From the NCBI GenBank assembly GCA_028335825.1, contig JAIOKI010000005.1, positions 62,001 to 126,000 on the forward strand: a stretch of 64,000 nt of DNA. The letters are read 5' to 3'. Source of the DNA: Nosema muscidifuracis (lineage: Eukaryota > Microsporidia > Nosematidae). Position 1 is the stretch's first letter. Each line of letters opens with the position of its first letter. The notes beneath the pieces are model-generated. The model did not search any database. It saw nothing but the letters and a program-made list of their open reading frames with translations, and was not told where the DNA came from. Positions 1-11,036 of this stretch are shown here, one piece after another. Both the position numbers and the translations under genes were made by a program.

Positions 1-419
1 CAATTTTTAGTATTGTATAGGGTAAAATGAAATAAATGATTTTGTAAACAAAATGAAATTTAATTAATTATAATAGTTTATTAAAAAAATATATAATTTT
101 TGAGTGATAATTTTTAATAAGTCATTTTACTTAATACTTTTATTTTAAAAATATATGATTTTTGAATGATACTTTTTAATAAGTCATTTTTAATAAGTTA
201 TTTTAATATATCTTTTTAATCAAATATATAATTTTTGAATGATACTTTTTAATAAGTTATTTTAATATATCTTTTTAATCAAATATATACTTTTTACATG
301 ATAAAATCAATTTAATTTTTTTATTGAAGGATTTTATTAAGATATTTTAATTAAAAAATTATTCATCTAATTTCTCCTTAAAGTATTAATTTTAAATAAT
401 TTTACTCCTTTGATATTCA
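1..419. repeat. AT-rich spacer with ~58-bp direct repeats
   Basis: No gene is visible. The DNA is almost pure A+T and carries imperfect direct copies of a unit that includes TTTTTGAATGATACTTTTTA and TCTTTTTAATCAAATATATA. The two clearest copies lie around 165-290, offset by roughly 58 bp. The last bases lead into the coiled-coil protein gene at 420. Confidence 0.6.
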
Positions 420-977
420 ATGACAAAAATCTATCTAAATTTAAGATTGATTCTGATTATATATATACTAGAAATAAACACAGAAAATGAAAATCTTGAA
501 AGGATAATAAAAGAAGAATGTATTAGTGAAAAAAAAAAAATTAAGAATTTAGCTCATAAAACAATTGATGATCTTTTTGAGGACAATGATATGGATATTA
601 AAAATAACATAAATGATACAAATGAAATTATAAATCAAGAAAATAAAAATTTAGAAGAAGAAAACCAAAGATTAAAAAATGAAAATGATAAAAATGAAAT
701 TATAAATCAAGAAAATAAAAATTTAAAAGAAGAAAACCAAAGATTAAAAAATGAAAATGATAAATTGATTGAAAATAGAAATCAAGAAAAAGGGGAAGAA
801 CATCAAAATATTGAAAAGGATGTCTCAAAATTAAAAAAAGAAGAATCATCATTGACATCTTTTGAATTTTTTTATAATCTTTTAATAATTATTTTTATAA
901 TTTTGATGTTTCCACTTATTCTTTATTTATATTACAAGATAATTGAAGCATTAGGTCTATTATTGGGAGATGACTGA
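420..977 (+). CDS. Hypothetical coiled-coil protein with terminal membrane segment
   Basis: I do not recognise this 185-aa protein. It starts with a short hydrophobic stretch (about residues 5-17) that could be a signal peptide or anchor. A charged Lys/Glu/Asn-rich coiled coil follows, containing two near-identical 24-residue units (NEIINQENKNL...RLKNENDK, about residues 62-110). It ends with a strong transmembrane helix (about 150-178) and a short acidic tail. A C-terminally anchored coiled coil of this kind could act as a tether or SNARE-like protein, but no SNARE layer residues were confirmed. The start ATG follows TTTACTCCTTTGATATTCA, a weak form of the C-rich start element seen elsewhere. 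The tandem 24-aa unit shows recent internal duplication. Confidence 0.6.
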   Translation: MTKIYLNLRLILIIYILEINTENENLERIIKEECISEKKKIKNLAHKTIDDLFEDNDMDIKNNINDTNEIINQENKNLEEENQRLKNENDKNEIINQENKNLKEENQRLKNENDKLIENRNQEKGEEHQNIEKDVSKLKKEESSLTSFEFFYNLLIIIFIILMFPLILYLYYKIIEALGLLLGDD

Positions 978-1437
978 TATATTATAAATATAATAGAATA
1001 AAAAATATATTTTTAACATTTTTAATTCAATTATTTATATTAAGTTTACTCATCGTTTACATTTGAAACTTGTTTATAAATTTATAATTTTTTATGTATG
1101 GACACTTTTTTAAGATGTTAAGAGTTATAATTTTTTTTGCATGTTAAAAGTTATGATCTTTCTTAAGATGTTAAAGTTACATTTTTTTATGTTTGGACAC
1201 TTTCTTAAGCATGTTAAAAGTTATAATTTTTTATCAATAATAACTTTCTTAAGAATATAAAATTTATATTTATAATTTATAGAAACTTTCTTAGGCATGT
1301 TAAAGTTATGGTCTTTCTTAGGCATGTTAAGAGTTATTATTTCTTATAAATGTTTAAAGTTATAATTTCTTATCCATAGAAACTTTCTTAAGAATATTAA
1401 ATTTATATTTATAATTTTTTTTCATCTATGGGTAATT
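978..1437. repeat. Spacer with imperfect ~40-bp repeats
   Basis: This spacer before the midasin gene is built from degenerate copies of a unit of the form ACTTTCTTAAGCATGTTAAA followed by AGTTATAATTTTTT. Recognisable copies occur from about 1100 to 1400. No open frame of note. The last bases (CTATGGGTAATT) provide the G-run just before the midasin ATG. Confidence 0.6.
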
Positions 1438-4400
1438 ATGAAGAGAAAAATAACGGAATTTAAAGGAAATAACTATGACAAATTAAAATTAGATATAGAT
1501 CTTTATACACAATTAAAAATACCTATATGTGTTTATGGTGAAGTAGGTAAAACTAAATTGCTTAAATCACTTATACAAGATTTATTAATTATAGATTCTC
1601 GTGAAATTTCAGATATAAGAAATCTTGCTGGATTTTATGCTATAGATGAAGGAGAAATTTTATACGTTGATGGATTACTTATTAATGCTATGAAAAATGG
1701 ATCAAATTTATTGATTAGAAATATTGATTTAAATACAAATTTACTTTATTTTCTAAATTCTGTAATAAAACATAGAAATATTGTAAATAGTAAAGGAGAA
1801 AATATTGTTGCAAAGAAAACATTTAATTTATTTTTTACAGCTGAACAAGAATTTAAAGCAAATGGAATATATTTTGTTGGGCCTGTAGAATATTCATGGA
1901 AAAATATATGCAAATATGATAAAAAGACTATGTCATTTTTAGATAAAATTATAAATATTTTTAATGAAAATTGTACAAAGATATGCTCATATAAAGAAAA
2001 TCAAGATTGTTATAAATGTTGCTTGTCTGAAGATCTGAAATGCTTTGATGGTGTTTCTTTATGTTTATCTAAAGAAAGAAATTTATGCAAATTTCATTAT
2101 AAAAAAATAAATCAACTGCATGAATGCATAATTAAATATAGTAAATGGGATCATGAATCAAGATTAGCTTTTTATGGTATAATTTGTAACTTATTCTTAA
2201 AACATGATTCTGAAGAACTTTTAACTGTTCTTAATCTTAGTTATTATCCAGATATCATATTATATGATACAAATATAGCAAAGACTTATGCTTATTCCTT
2301 AGCTATTAGAAATCTTATTTTAAATATTAGAATGAATAAATATAGTCTTTTATTAGGAGAAACAGGTGTAGGTAAAACATCTGTTATACAATATATTTGT
2401 GCTAATTCTAAAAGATATTTTGGATATTCCGTAGATCTTAAAATTGTTAATATGTCACCTGATTATGATGGATATGATCTTGTAGGAGGGTATAGTAGTT
2501 TAGATATTGGGAAAAGAATATCAGATTTATATAAATTAAATAACATCGATAAGCCTAAAATATTAAATAATGAATTATTGTTACAAGATTTAATAACTAA
2601 GATTGGTAGAACATCTGATATAGAATTATTAGAAAAATGTATTAAAAATAAAACAAATTTTATATGGAAGGATGGAATATTAGTTGATGCAATGAAAAAA
2701 GGATATTGGATATTATTAGATGAAATTAATTTGTGTAATGAAGATGCTTTAGGAATGATTGAGTCTATTTTATCAAAGCAACAAATAATTAATTATGAAA
2801 AAAAGATTTTTGAGAAGATAAATATTCATCCAAATTTTATGCTTTTTGCATGTATGAATCCTGGAAATGATTTTGGTAAAAAACATTTTAACACTGTTCA
2901 ATTTAATAAGATTGAATTTTACGATTTTACAAATTCTATTTCAGATATAAAATTAGTACTTGAAAGTTATGGATTTAGAATTTTTAGTGATTTACAAATT
3001 GAAACACTATCTGATATATTTTATAAAATTAAACAGATGATAAGAAAGAGAGAATTATCCAATAAAATTGAACCACTTTTATCAGGTAGAACATTTATAA
3101 GATGTCTTGAATCAATCAAAAAAAATCCTGATATGAAGATTATAGATATATTTTCAGTTTTTATTTTAACACAATTTGATTTACAAAGTAGATCAATAGT
3201 ATTCTCAATGCTTAACAAATTTTGTGATACAACTAAAGATAAAATTCTTCCTACATATTTAGATTTAAATTTTATTCTTACTCCAATGACACAATTACAA
3301 TTATATGATATTAATACAGGTATAAAGCTTAATTGTCCAATACTTTTACAAGGAGATACATCAACTGGTAAAACAAGTATAATATTTTATATTGCAGAAA
3401 AACTTAACAGAAAAGTGATTAGGATAAATAATCATGAACATACTGAGGCAGCAGATTATTTAGGAAATTATGTTACTACTAAGAATGGAATAGAATTTAA
3501 AGAAAGTATATTTATAAAAGCAATTAGAAATGGATGGTGGGTTATTCTTGATGAATTAAATTTAGCTCAAAGTGATGTTTTAGAAATTTTAAATAGATTA
3601 TTAGATGATAATAAAGAAATATATTTACCACAGAATGAAGAACTTATTAAAGCACATGAAGATTTTAGACTATTTGCAACACAAAATATAGAATATAGTG
3701 GAAGAAAAGGTATTAGTAAAGCATTTAGAAATAGATTTATAGAAATTTTTTTCGGAGAAAAAAATGAAAATGAAATATTAGAAATACTTCATTTAAAAAC
3801 AGGTTTACCAAAAAGTTTTTGTACGAAAATGGTTCAAGTTTATGTTCTATTGAAGAATCAAAGAAATATTGACAGTTTAATTACTCTTAGAGATTTATTT
3901 AAATGGGCAAAAAGAATACCTCAGACAATATATGAAGTTTATGAGATTGGTTTATCAATAATTTATGAGAGACAGAGAATAGAAAATGATAAAAAGAAAG
4001 TTCTTGAAATTTTTAGAAGTGTTTTTACTAAACTTGATTCGTATAGCTTTGATTATTTAGAAAATACAAATTTTAATTTACCTGATGAAATGATAGCAAA
4101 ATTTAGTAACAGGATAATTTTAACAAAATCTATAATCAGATTAATTAAATTAATAAATGCAACAATGAAATGTAAAGAACCTATTTTGATTATAGGAGAA
4201 ACTGGTATAGGAAAAACTAAGATTTGTGAAGTTTTTACAGAAATTATAGGTCAGAAATTTCTTTTTTCTAATATGCACAGTGGAACAGAGAGTTCAGATT
4301 TTGTTGGAAATTTTGTTTTAGATAAATCTGAAGTTAAATGGAAAGATGGTTGTTTATTAGAAGCTATGAAAAATGGAGATTGTTTTTTAATTGATGAAAT

Positions 4401-7400
4401 TAATTTAGCAGAAGATGCAGTTTTGGAAAGACTAAATAGTCTACTCGAAGATAAAAGAGAAATTTTTATTACAGAAATTGATAAGAGTTATAAAGCACAT
4501 GATAATTTTAGAATATTCGCTACAATGAACCCAGGAAATGATTTTGGTAAGAAAGAATTGAGCCCTGCATTACGTAATAGATTTACAGAAATATATTTTG
4601 AACTTCCATATAATGAAATACAAGAAATTTGTAATTTAATGCTAATTAAGAAAAAAATAGTTAAAAATAAAATAGTAGATAAATTTATGAAGTCAATTAC
4701 TTCATTAAGAAAATTTGAATTGTTTTGTGAATTTGTTGAAAATTTAAAGGATAGAAATCAAGGATTGGTATATATTGATAATAAAATTACTGAAGAAATG
4801 ATATATAAGGAATCTTTTAATTTAATTTTAGACAATAATGATGATATATTGAAAGAAAAAATTATAGATGAAAAACAAATTCTTATTATTTATCCTTATC
4901 ATGTAAACAGAGCAAGTGAAGTACAATTTGATTTTAGTAATAAAACTTCTATGCTTAATCTAAAGAAGTTACTACGTGCTTTAGTTGTACAAAAAGGTAT
5001 TATGTTGGAAGGAGAGCCAGGCGTTGGAAAAACAAGTATTGTCTACAATCTAGCAAAAATTGTTGGTAAAAAATGTGTAAGAATTAATTTAAGTGAACAA
5101 ACTGAACTTTCAGATTTGGTAGGAACTTATTTACCTGTTGAAAATGGAATAAAATTTATCAAAAGTGAATTATCAATGGCTTTAATGAATGGTTGGTGGA
5201 TTATTCTAGATGAAATTAATCTTTGCTCACAGAGTGTTATAGAAGGTCTTAATTCAGTTCTAGATTACAGAAAATCTTTAGTTTTACCAGAATGTGTGAT
5301 TAAAGTTCATGCTGAAACGAAGATATTTGCAACAATGAATCCTTATAATAGTTTAAATGGAAGAAAAATTTTACCAAAGAGTTTTATGGATAGATTTATT
5401 AAAATTTATATGTCTGAATATTCTCAAGAAGATATGAAGCAGATTTTAGAAAGATTATTTGGTTCATACAATCTATATCCAGACTGCTCACTAAGAGAAA
5501 ATATAAAGAGAAATACTTGTGTAGTATCAAAAGGAGATGTCGAGTATTTAATTGAAAAAGATAGTATTCGATTGGGAAATTTTGAAAAAAAAATTAATTT
5601 ATCAAGTTATGATAATTTTGTTCTTATACATTCTCAAGTTCCACAACTTGAATCAATTTTGTTAGCTTTATACAACAAAATTCCATTAATAATATCTGGA
5701 GGATTTGGAAAAGGTTCAATAATTGATTTTATATCTAAAATATTTAATATAGAATATTTTGATTTTATGTGCCATAAGGATATAGATACCAGTGATATTT
5801 TAGGTCAATATCATAAAAGTGATACAGGAATTTTTGAATGGAAAGATTCTTTATTTATAGAATTTATTAAGAAAGGTAGTTTAATAATTTTGCATAATCC
5901 TGAACTTATTGAAAAAAGTATATTTGATAGATGTAATTCATTATTTGAATCAGAAAGATTTATTAATATATACGAAAAGGGATTTGATACTGATATAATA
6001 GTACATAATGATACTAAATTTATCATGCTAGTGGATAATATTATGGATTTATCACCAGCTTTAAGAGATCGATGTTTAGTTGTTAATTTATCTAATGAAT
6101 TATCTTATATTGATGCATGGAAAATATATTTTAGAAATTTAGAGATTTACAATGATATATTTCAAAATGACGATAATATAAAAAAGTTGAAAGTAGAAGG
6201 ATCAGATTATGAAAATTGGATTAATAATGAAAAAATTGAAATTAAGAATTTTGATTTAGAACATAAAATATTTACTAGTTTTTTAAAGATGCCAAAAATA
6301 TTGAATAAGAAGATGGATTTTATTTACAATGAATTAATTGAAGAAAGAATTGATAAAATGTTTAATTATGAATTAAAAGAATATTTTTTTGATGAAGATA
6401 AAATTAAATATGTTCATTTATATAAGAGCATAAACTATAAAATAAGAAATGGATCAAATGATGAAGAAAGGATACAAAATTTATTAAAGATAAAAAATGA
6501 AGATGAAAATGTAAAATGTTTGACTTTTATAAAAAATGCATATTTAGATATTTTACAAGTATCAGATGAATATTCAGATTCTTGTAAAATGTCTTTTCCA
6601 CATTCAGTGCAAAATCTAAAAGAAGAATTTTTATTTTCTTTTAGATTTAAATCACTTAATGATTTTGATAAACTTGAAGAATTATCTAAATTATTAAATT
6701 TAGTATCATTTAGTTTCAGTCCTAACTTTGATAAAGAATATTTCAAAATGATCAAAGTATTTGATTGTGATCCATTGAAGGCTTATAAAGAATATATCAC
6801 ATATGAGAAAACTAAACAAGAAAATATAATTCTAAAGGAGATTTACAAGAATATTAAATCAATATATAAATATGGAAGAGGTAATATTAGAAATCTAATA
6901 GATAAATTAGATTATTTAAATTTAGAATATAGTAAAGAAATTAATGTCATAAATTCCAAACTTAATAGAAATTTTAATGATTTTAAGAAAAGATTTTGTT
7001 CAGTAGATCTTTGCTCATATATTCAAGATAAAAATACGAGAGACTTCTTTGATAATTTTGATGATATTTTTAATTATTTTTTAATTTATCTATTTAATTC
7101 TTATAAGAATACTAAAAATTGTTTAGGATATTGTAAGAATTTATCTAGAGAATATAATAATATAATGGATTTTGATTTATATATTAATCATCTTTATAAT
7201 ACAGAAATTAAGAAAACTAAAGATAATATTTTAAATTATAAGACATTAGTAGCAAATTTTCTTCTTAATAAAGATATGCTAAATATTATTAATCAATTAG
7301 AGTATAGTGAATTTGGTATATATTTATGTAAATTTATATATTCTATAAAAAATCAGAAAGGTCTTGATATTAAGAATTTAATATTTGAAGCATGTTTAAA

Positions 7401-9777
7401 TAAAAATAGTAAATTTTCTAAGCATGATAAAATAGATGATAAATTAATTATACCAGAAATATACATAGATGAATGTCTTAAAAATATTTTTAATATAAAT
7501 GAAGTTGGTTACATTTTAGATCAAAGAAATTATTCTATTAATATATCTAAGAATATTATAAAAGATATTGGAGAATTAAGTTGTTTACCTCTTTTTACTA
7601 AACCTGAATTAATTTATGAAAGAATATCCGAATATTTAAAAGAGAATAAAATACATAAAAATTTAAATAATAATATTATGTCATTAACAGAAGATTTAGA
7701 ACAAAAGATTTCTGATTTTATTTTAGATGAAGATAAGAATTATAAGAAAATGAACAATGCATTGAAACTACTTGAAAAATATTGGAAAAAATCTGATTCA
7801 ATTACTTGGTTATCAAATTACAGATATTTTATATTTTTAGAAGTACATAAATTTAATCCTGAATTAGCAGAAAGATTTTTTTATGATTGTCAAGTTTATG
7901 AATTTTATGATAGAATGTATTTTTCTGAACGTAAAGCTCTTATAAGTACAGATAATTTATTTTATAATCTTGTATTACAATATAAGGCTTTTGAAGTAGA
8001 GAATTTAGTAGATACACATATTAAAGAAGCTCAAAATAAATTAAGAAAGGAACCTAATTTATTTAATAAGATTAGAGAAGAAATTATAAATTTTGTTACT
8101 TTACCAGTGACAAATATTCTTGATTTAAAATTTAATAAACCAAAATGTTCTTGTGAAGCTCAGATTTCAGAAAATAAGAAATTATTACAATTTATTAAAA
8201 TTAAGGATGATAGATGTATTTGTGAAGAATATTTTAATTTATCAGAAAATTTTAATAGATCATTTATACAAGATTTACTTTTTAATAATCCAGATGTTAC
8301 TAAGAAAGATATTTTAGATATTTTTTATAATAGAAATGTTAAAGATAAATTTTCTTATTCAGAAATTTGTTTATCAAAAGTAATAAATAAGATTACAGAT
8401 GATATTACACATCTTAAATTAATACAGATAGCTTTAGATATTCCTTTTCCTCCATTTTTATATTTTATATTTAATTTCTGTGATGAAGATAATATAGAAT
8501 ATGAAGATGGTACAGGTATTAAAGGTGGTACAGGAGAGAAGAATATTAGTGATAAAATTGAAGATGAAGAAGAAATTAGTAATGAATTTTGTGATAAGAA
8601 TGATGTAGAAGAAGATGATGGAATTTCTTTTGATAATGAAGGATCAATGTCTACAGTAGATGAACAAGAAGATGATAAAAATGATGTAGGAGTAGATGGA
8701 AATGAAAAAGAAGAAGAAGAAGAAGAAAAAAATGAAGATAAAATAGAAGAAGAAGATTTTAAAGATGAAAGAATGGAATCAGAAGGATTAGGAGAAAGTT
8801 CTAATAATGAAGAAGATGGTAATGAAGTTAATGATAATGAAGAAAATGAAGAAAATGATGAAGATGAAGGAAGTGGAGATGAAATTTTAGAAGGAGAAAA
8901 TGATGATTTTGATAAGAATGATATAGTTAATGAATATAAATATAAAGAAGGTAAATTAAATCAAAATCAAACATGTGATGATGCATTAGATTATGAAAGG
9001 AAAGTATTTGGAAGTAGTTTAGAACAAGCACTTTGTCCTGGTGAAGGTACAGAAGAAGTAGAAGGAAATAGAGAAAAAGGTAAAGGAATATCTTCTGAAT
9101 ATTCTATCAATATTAATCATACTGAGTCATATTCAGAGAAACTAGTACTTTTGCTTAGAAATATTTTAGAATCTAATAAGTTTAATAAATATAAAGGAGA
9201 TTATAAAAATGGTAAGAAATTAAATATGAAGAGACTTATTCCTTATATAGCTAGTGATTATAGAAGAGATAAAATATGGATGAAGAGAAGGAAGAGTGAT
9301 AAGAAGGAATATATTTTAAGATTATTTGTAGACAATAGTAGAAGTATGTATTCTCAAGAAATGATAGATACACTTTTAATGTTATTTTCTAGAATAAGAA
9401 ATAGTTTTAAAGCTTTAAATATACCAGTAGAAGTTTATAAATTTGGTAATGAGTGTAGTAAATGTGAGATATCTAATATGACATTTACAGATAATGAGAC
9501 TAATATAGATTGGATAGAAGATTTTACAGATGGTATAAATATAATATTAACAGATGGAGTATTTCAAAAGACAGGTTTTTATAATAAGAATTTCTTAGTT
9601 ATTCTTATAGATAAAAATGAAGTATTGAAGATGTCCAAAGTATCTGTAACAGATGGGAATATTTTTATACAAAAATATTTAGATTTATTTAGTCTTAAGT
9701 ATTGTATAATAAAAAATATAGATGAATTAGAGAATACTTTTGTACTAGCTTTATCAGATTTAATATTAAATTTATAA
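1438..9777 (+). CDS. MDN1: Midasin (Rea1/Mdn1), giant dynein-like AAA+ ATPase of 60S ribosome maturation
   Basis: Midasin strips assembly factors (Ytm1, Rsa4) from pre-60S particles in the nucleus. At 2779 aa it is far shorter than the roughly 4900-aa yeast protein. Six AAA modules can be traced by their P-loops: AAA1 near residue 33 (GEVGKT, one or two residues short), AAA2 near 307 (GETGVGKT), AAA3 near 639 (GDTSTGKT), AAA4 near 920 (GETGIGKT), AAA5 near 1192 (GEPGVGKT) and AAA6 near 1421 (GGFGKGS, degenerate). Four modules thus look able to bind ATP. A linker region follows, then a Glu/Asp-rich stretch (about 2350-2510) and the C-terminal MIDAS domain with DNSRS near 2632. A cysteine-rich insert (8 Cys, about 179-218) sits between AAA1 and AAA2. 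The ATG is preceded by GGGTAATT. The linker is the likely site of the size loss. Confidence 0.97.
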   Translation: MKRKITEFKGNNYDKLKLDIDLYTQLKIPICVYGEVGKTKLLKSLIQDLLIIDSREISDIRNLAGFYAIDEGEILYVDGLLINAMKNGSNLLIRNIDLNTNLLYFLNSVIKHRNIVNSKGENIVAKKTFNLFFTAEQEFKANGIYFVGPVEYSWKNICKYDKKTMSFLDKIINIFNENCTKICSYKENQDCYKCCLSEDLKCFDGVSLCLSKERNLCKFHYKKINQLHECIIKYSKWDHESRLAFYGIICNLFLKHDSEELLTVLNLSYYPDIILYDTNIAKTYAYSLAIRNLILNIRMNKYSLLLGETGVGKTSVIQYICANSKRYFGYSVDLKIVNMSPDYDGYDLVGGYSSLDIGKRISDLYKLNNIDKPKILNNELLLQDLITKIGRTSDIELLEKCIKNKTNFIWKDGILVDAMKKGYWILLDEINLCNEDALGMIESILSKQQIINYEKKIFEKINIHPNFMLFACMNPGNDFGKKHFNTVQFNKIEFYDFTNSISDIKLVLESYGFRIFSDLQIETLSDIFYKIKQMIRKRELSNKIEPLLSGRTFIRCLESIKKNPDMKIIDIFSVFILTQFDLQSRSIVFSMLNKFCDTTKDKILPTYLDLNFILTPMTQLQLYDINTGIKLNCPILLQGDTSTGKTSIIFYIAEKLNRKVIRINNHEHTEAADYLGNYVTTKNGIEFKESIFIKAIRNGWWVILDELNLAQSDVLEILNRLLDDNKEIYLPQNEELIKAHEDFRLFATQNIEYSGRKGISKAFRNRFIEIFFGEKNENEILEILHLKTGLPKSFCTKMVQVYVLLKNQRNIDSLITLRDLFKWAKRIPQTIYEVYEIGLSIIYERQRIENDKKKVLEIFRSVFTKLDSYSFDYLENTNFNLPDEMIAKFSNRIILTKSIIRLIKLINATMKCKEPILIIGETGIGKTKICEVFTEIIGQKFLFSNMHSGTESSDFVGNFVLDKSEVKWKDGCLLEAMKNGDCFLIDEINLAEDAVLERLNSLLEDKREIFITEIDKSYKAHDNFRIFATMNPGNDFGKKELSPALRNRFTEIYFELPYNEIQEICNLMLIKKKIVKNKIVDKFMKSITSLRKFELFCEFVENLKDRNQGLVYIDNKITEEMIYKESFNLILDNNDDILKEKIIDEKQILIIYPYHVNRASEVQFDFSNKTSMLNLKKLLRALVVQKGIMLEGEPGVGKTSIVYNLAKIVGKKCVRINLSEQTELSDLVGTYLPVENGIKFIKSELSMALMNGWWIILDEINLCSQSVIEGLNSVLDYRKSLVLPECVIKVHAETKIFATMNPYNSLNGRKILPKSFMDRFIKIYMSEYSQEDMKQILERLFGSYNLYPDCSLRENIKRNTCVVSKGDVEYLIEKDSIRLGNFEKKINLSSYDNFVLIHSQVPQLESILLALYNKIPLIISGGFGKGSIIDFISKIFNIEYFDFMCHKDIDTSDILGQYHKSDTGIFEWKDSLFIEFIKKGSLIILHNPELIEKSIFDRCNSLFESERFINIYEKGFDTDIIVHNDTKFIMLVDNIMDLSPALRDRCLVVNLSNELSYIDAWKIYFRNLEIYNDIFQNDDNIKKLKVEGSDYENWINNEKIEIKNFDLEHKIFTSFLKMPKILNKKMDFIYNELIEERIDKMFNYELKEYFFDEDKIKYVHLYKSINYKIRNGSNDEERIQNLLKIKNEDENVKCLTFIKNAYLDILQVSDEYSDSCKMSFPHSVQNLKEEFLFSFRFKSLNDFDKLEELSKLLNLVSFSFSPNFDKEYFKMIKVFDCDPLKAYKEYITYEKTKQENIILKEIYKNIKSIYKYGRGNIRNLIDKLDYLNLEYSKEINVINSKLNRNFNDFKKRFCSVDLCSYIQDKNTRDFFDNFDDIFNYFLIYLFNSYKNTKNCLGYCKNLSREYNNIMDFDLYINHLYNTEIKKTKDNILNYKTLVANFLLNKDMLNIINQLEYSEFGIYLCKFIYSIKNQKGLDIKNLIFEACLNKNSKFSKHDKIDDKLIIPEIYIDECLKNIFNINEVGYILDQRNYSINISKNIIKDIGELSCLPLFTKPELIYERISEYLKENKIHKNLNNNIMSLTEDLEQKISDFILDEDKNYKKMNNALKLLEKYWKKSDSITWLSNYRYFIFLEVHKFNPELAERFFYDCQVYEFYDRMYFSERKALISTDNLFYNLVLQYKAFEVENLVDTHIKEAQNKLRKEPNLFNKIREEIINFVTLPVTNILDLKFNKPKCSCEAQISENKKLLQFIKIKDDRCICEEYFNLSENFNRSFIQDLLFNNPDVTKKDILDIFYNRNVKDKFSYSEICLSKVINKITDDITHLKLIQIALDIPFPPFLYFIFNFCDEDNIEYEDGTGIKGGTGEKNISDKIEDEEEISNEFCDKNDVEEDDGISFDNEGSMSTVDEQEDDKNDVGVDGNEKEEEEEEKNEDKIEEEDFKDERMESEGLGESSNNEEDGNEVNDNEENEENDEDEGSGDEILEGENDDFDKNDIVNEYKYKEGKLNQNQTCDDALDYERKVFGSSLEQALCPGEGTEEVEGNREKGKGISSEYSININHTESYSEKLVLLLRNILESNKFNKYKGDYKNGKKLNMKRLIPYIASDYRRDKIWMKRRKSDKKEYILRLFVDNSRSMYSQEMIDTLLMLFSRIRNSFKALNIPVEVYKFGNECSKCEISNMTFTDNETNIDWIEDFTDGINIILTDGVFQKTGFYNKNFLVILIDKNEVLKMSKVSVTDGNIFIQKYLDLFSLKYCIIKNIDELENTFVLALSDLILNL

Positions 9778-10013
9778 TTTATTTTATTTAGTTTATTTAT
9801 ATTTAGTTTATTTGTTATATTTTATTTGTAATATTTAATTTATTTATATTTTATTTGTAGTATTTAATTTATTTATATTTAATTTATAACATTTATAATA
9901 TTTAATTTATTGTGATTTATAACATTTACTTTATTTTTTTACTCCATTTATAATATTTGCTCTATTGTAACATTCACTGATTATCAAATAGTAAATAAAT
10001 AAATTTAAACACT
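9778..10013. repeat. AT-rich convergent spacer with short imperfect repeats
   Basis: This spacer separates the midasin stop from the ARF gene, which runs toward it. It repeats TTTATTTGTAATATTTAATT-like units (about 20-30 bp). No coding signal. Confidence 0.5.
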
Positions 10014-10637
10014 TTAATTTTCAGATGGTAATTTCTTTAACTCATCACTAAGCCATCTAAATGCTCCAAGTATAATTTTAGAATTATTCTTCATACTTTC
10101 TACTGATCCAGAACAAGACTCTTTTACACTACATGGTATAATATTTTTAGGACCATTATATTTATCAAGATTCATTTCTTCTATCAATAAATTCAAAGCA
10201 CTATCTCTTTCATGTTCATTAGAAATAAGATCAATCTTATTGGCTAGTACTAAAAGAGGTTTATGAGTAGGAACTTCTTTTAAAATAGTCCATAGAGCAT
10301 TACTAGCTTGACCAAATCTCTGACTATCAGCTATATCAACTAAGTACACTATAGCACTACTAGTTTTAATATAATTATGCCAGAATTTTATAAATACTTC
10401 TTGACCACCAATATCCCAAACCTGAAATTTAAGATCTTCTATCTCAAGAGTTTCACAATTAAATCCAATGGTAGGTACAGTATGTTGAATATCACCTGTC
10501 TTCATAAAGTATAACAGAGTAGTCTTACCAGCTGCATCTAGTCCTATCATAGTAACTGAATGTCTTCTACCTGTGGAGAATATCTTCTTTAACTTACTAA
10601 AGAATTTCTGTTGTATTACTGTAATAACATTACCCAT
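10014..10637 (-). CDS. ARF/ARL-family small GTPase
   Basis: This 207-aa protein is an ADP-ribosylation-factor-type GTPase of vesicle coat recruitment or organelle traffic. Visible motifs are the P-loop GLDAAGKT (residues 32-39), switch-1 threonine in PTIGFN (56), WDIGGQE (74-80), NKID (133-136) and an SCS-like loop (PCSVKES). It begins MGN, so Gly2 can be N-myristoylated, as in ARFs. The N-terminal part before the G domain is about 8-10 residues longer than in ARF1, and there is a C-terminal extension, so whether this is ARF1 or an ARL is not settled. The ATG follows GGGTAAAG on its own strand. It runs convergently with midasin. Confidence 0.9.
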   Translation of the reverse strand: MGNVITVIQQKFFSKLKKIFSTGRRHSVTMIGLDAAGKTTLLYFMKTGDIQHTVPTIGFNCETLEIEDLKFQVWDIGGQEVFIKFWHNYIKTSSAIVYLVDIADSQRFGQASNALWTILKEVPTHKPLLVLANKIDLISNEHERDSALNLLIEEMNLDKYNGPKNIIPCSVKESCSGSVESMKNNSKIILGAFRWLSDELKKLPSEN

Positions 10638-11036
10638 TCTTTACCCTTTTGTTTATGTATTTTTTTTATATTTAAAATTTTGAAACTTGTTTAAGAATGA
10701 AGAGTTACATAATAAGTTTGATAGTAAAATAATAGTTTTATTTATATATAATATTTATATAATGATTATTTATGTAATATTGTATTTATATTATAGTTTA
10801 ATAATATAATATTTATATAATGATTATTTATATATTTCTAATGATACTTTCATATAAATAATAAAATATATACATAAAAATATATTTTTTATATAATCAA
10901 TAAAATATATACATAAAAATATAAGTAATATAAAAATATAATCAATAAAATACATCCATAAAAATATAAGTAATAAAGTATATACATAAAAATATAAGTA
11001 ATATAAAAAAATAAGTAATATAAAAAAATATATGTT
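10638..11036. repeat. AT-rich spacer with ~27-30-bp repeats
   Basis: The spacer has repeated ATAATATTTATATAATGATT units on its left and about five imperfect copies of AATATATACATAAAAATATA / AAGTAATAT on its right (about 10860-11030). No gene seen. Confidence 0.5.
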
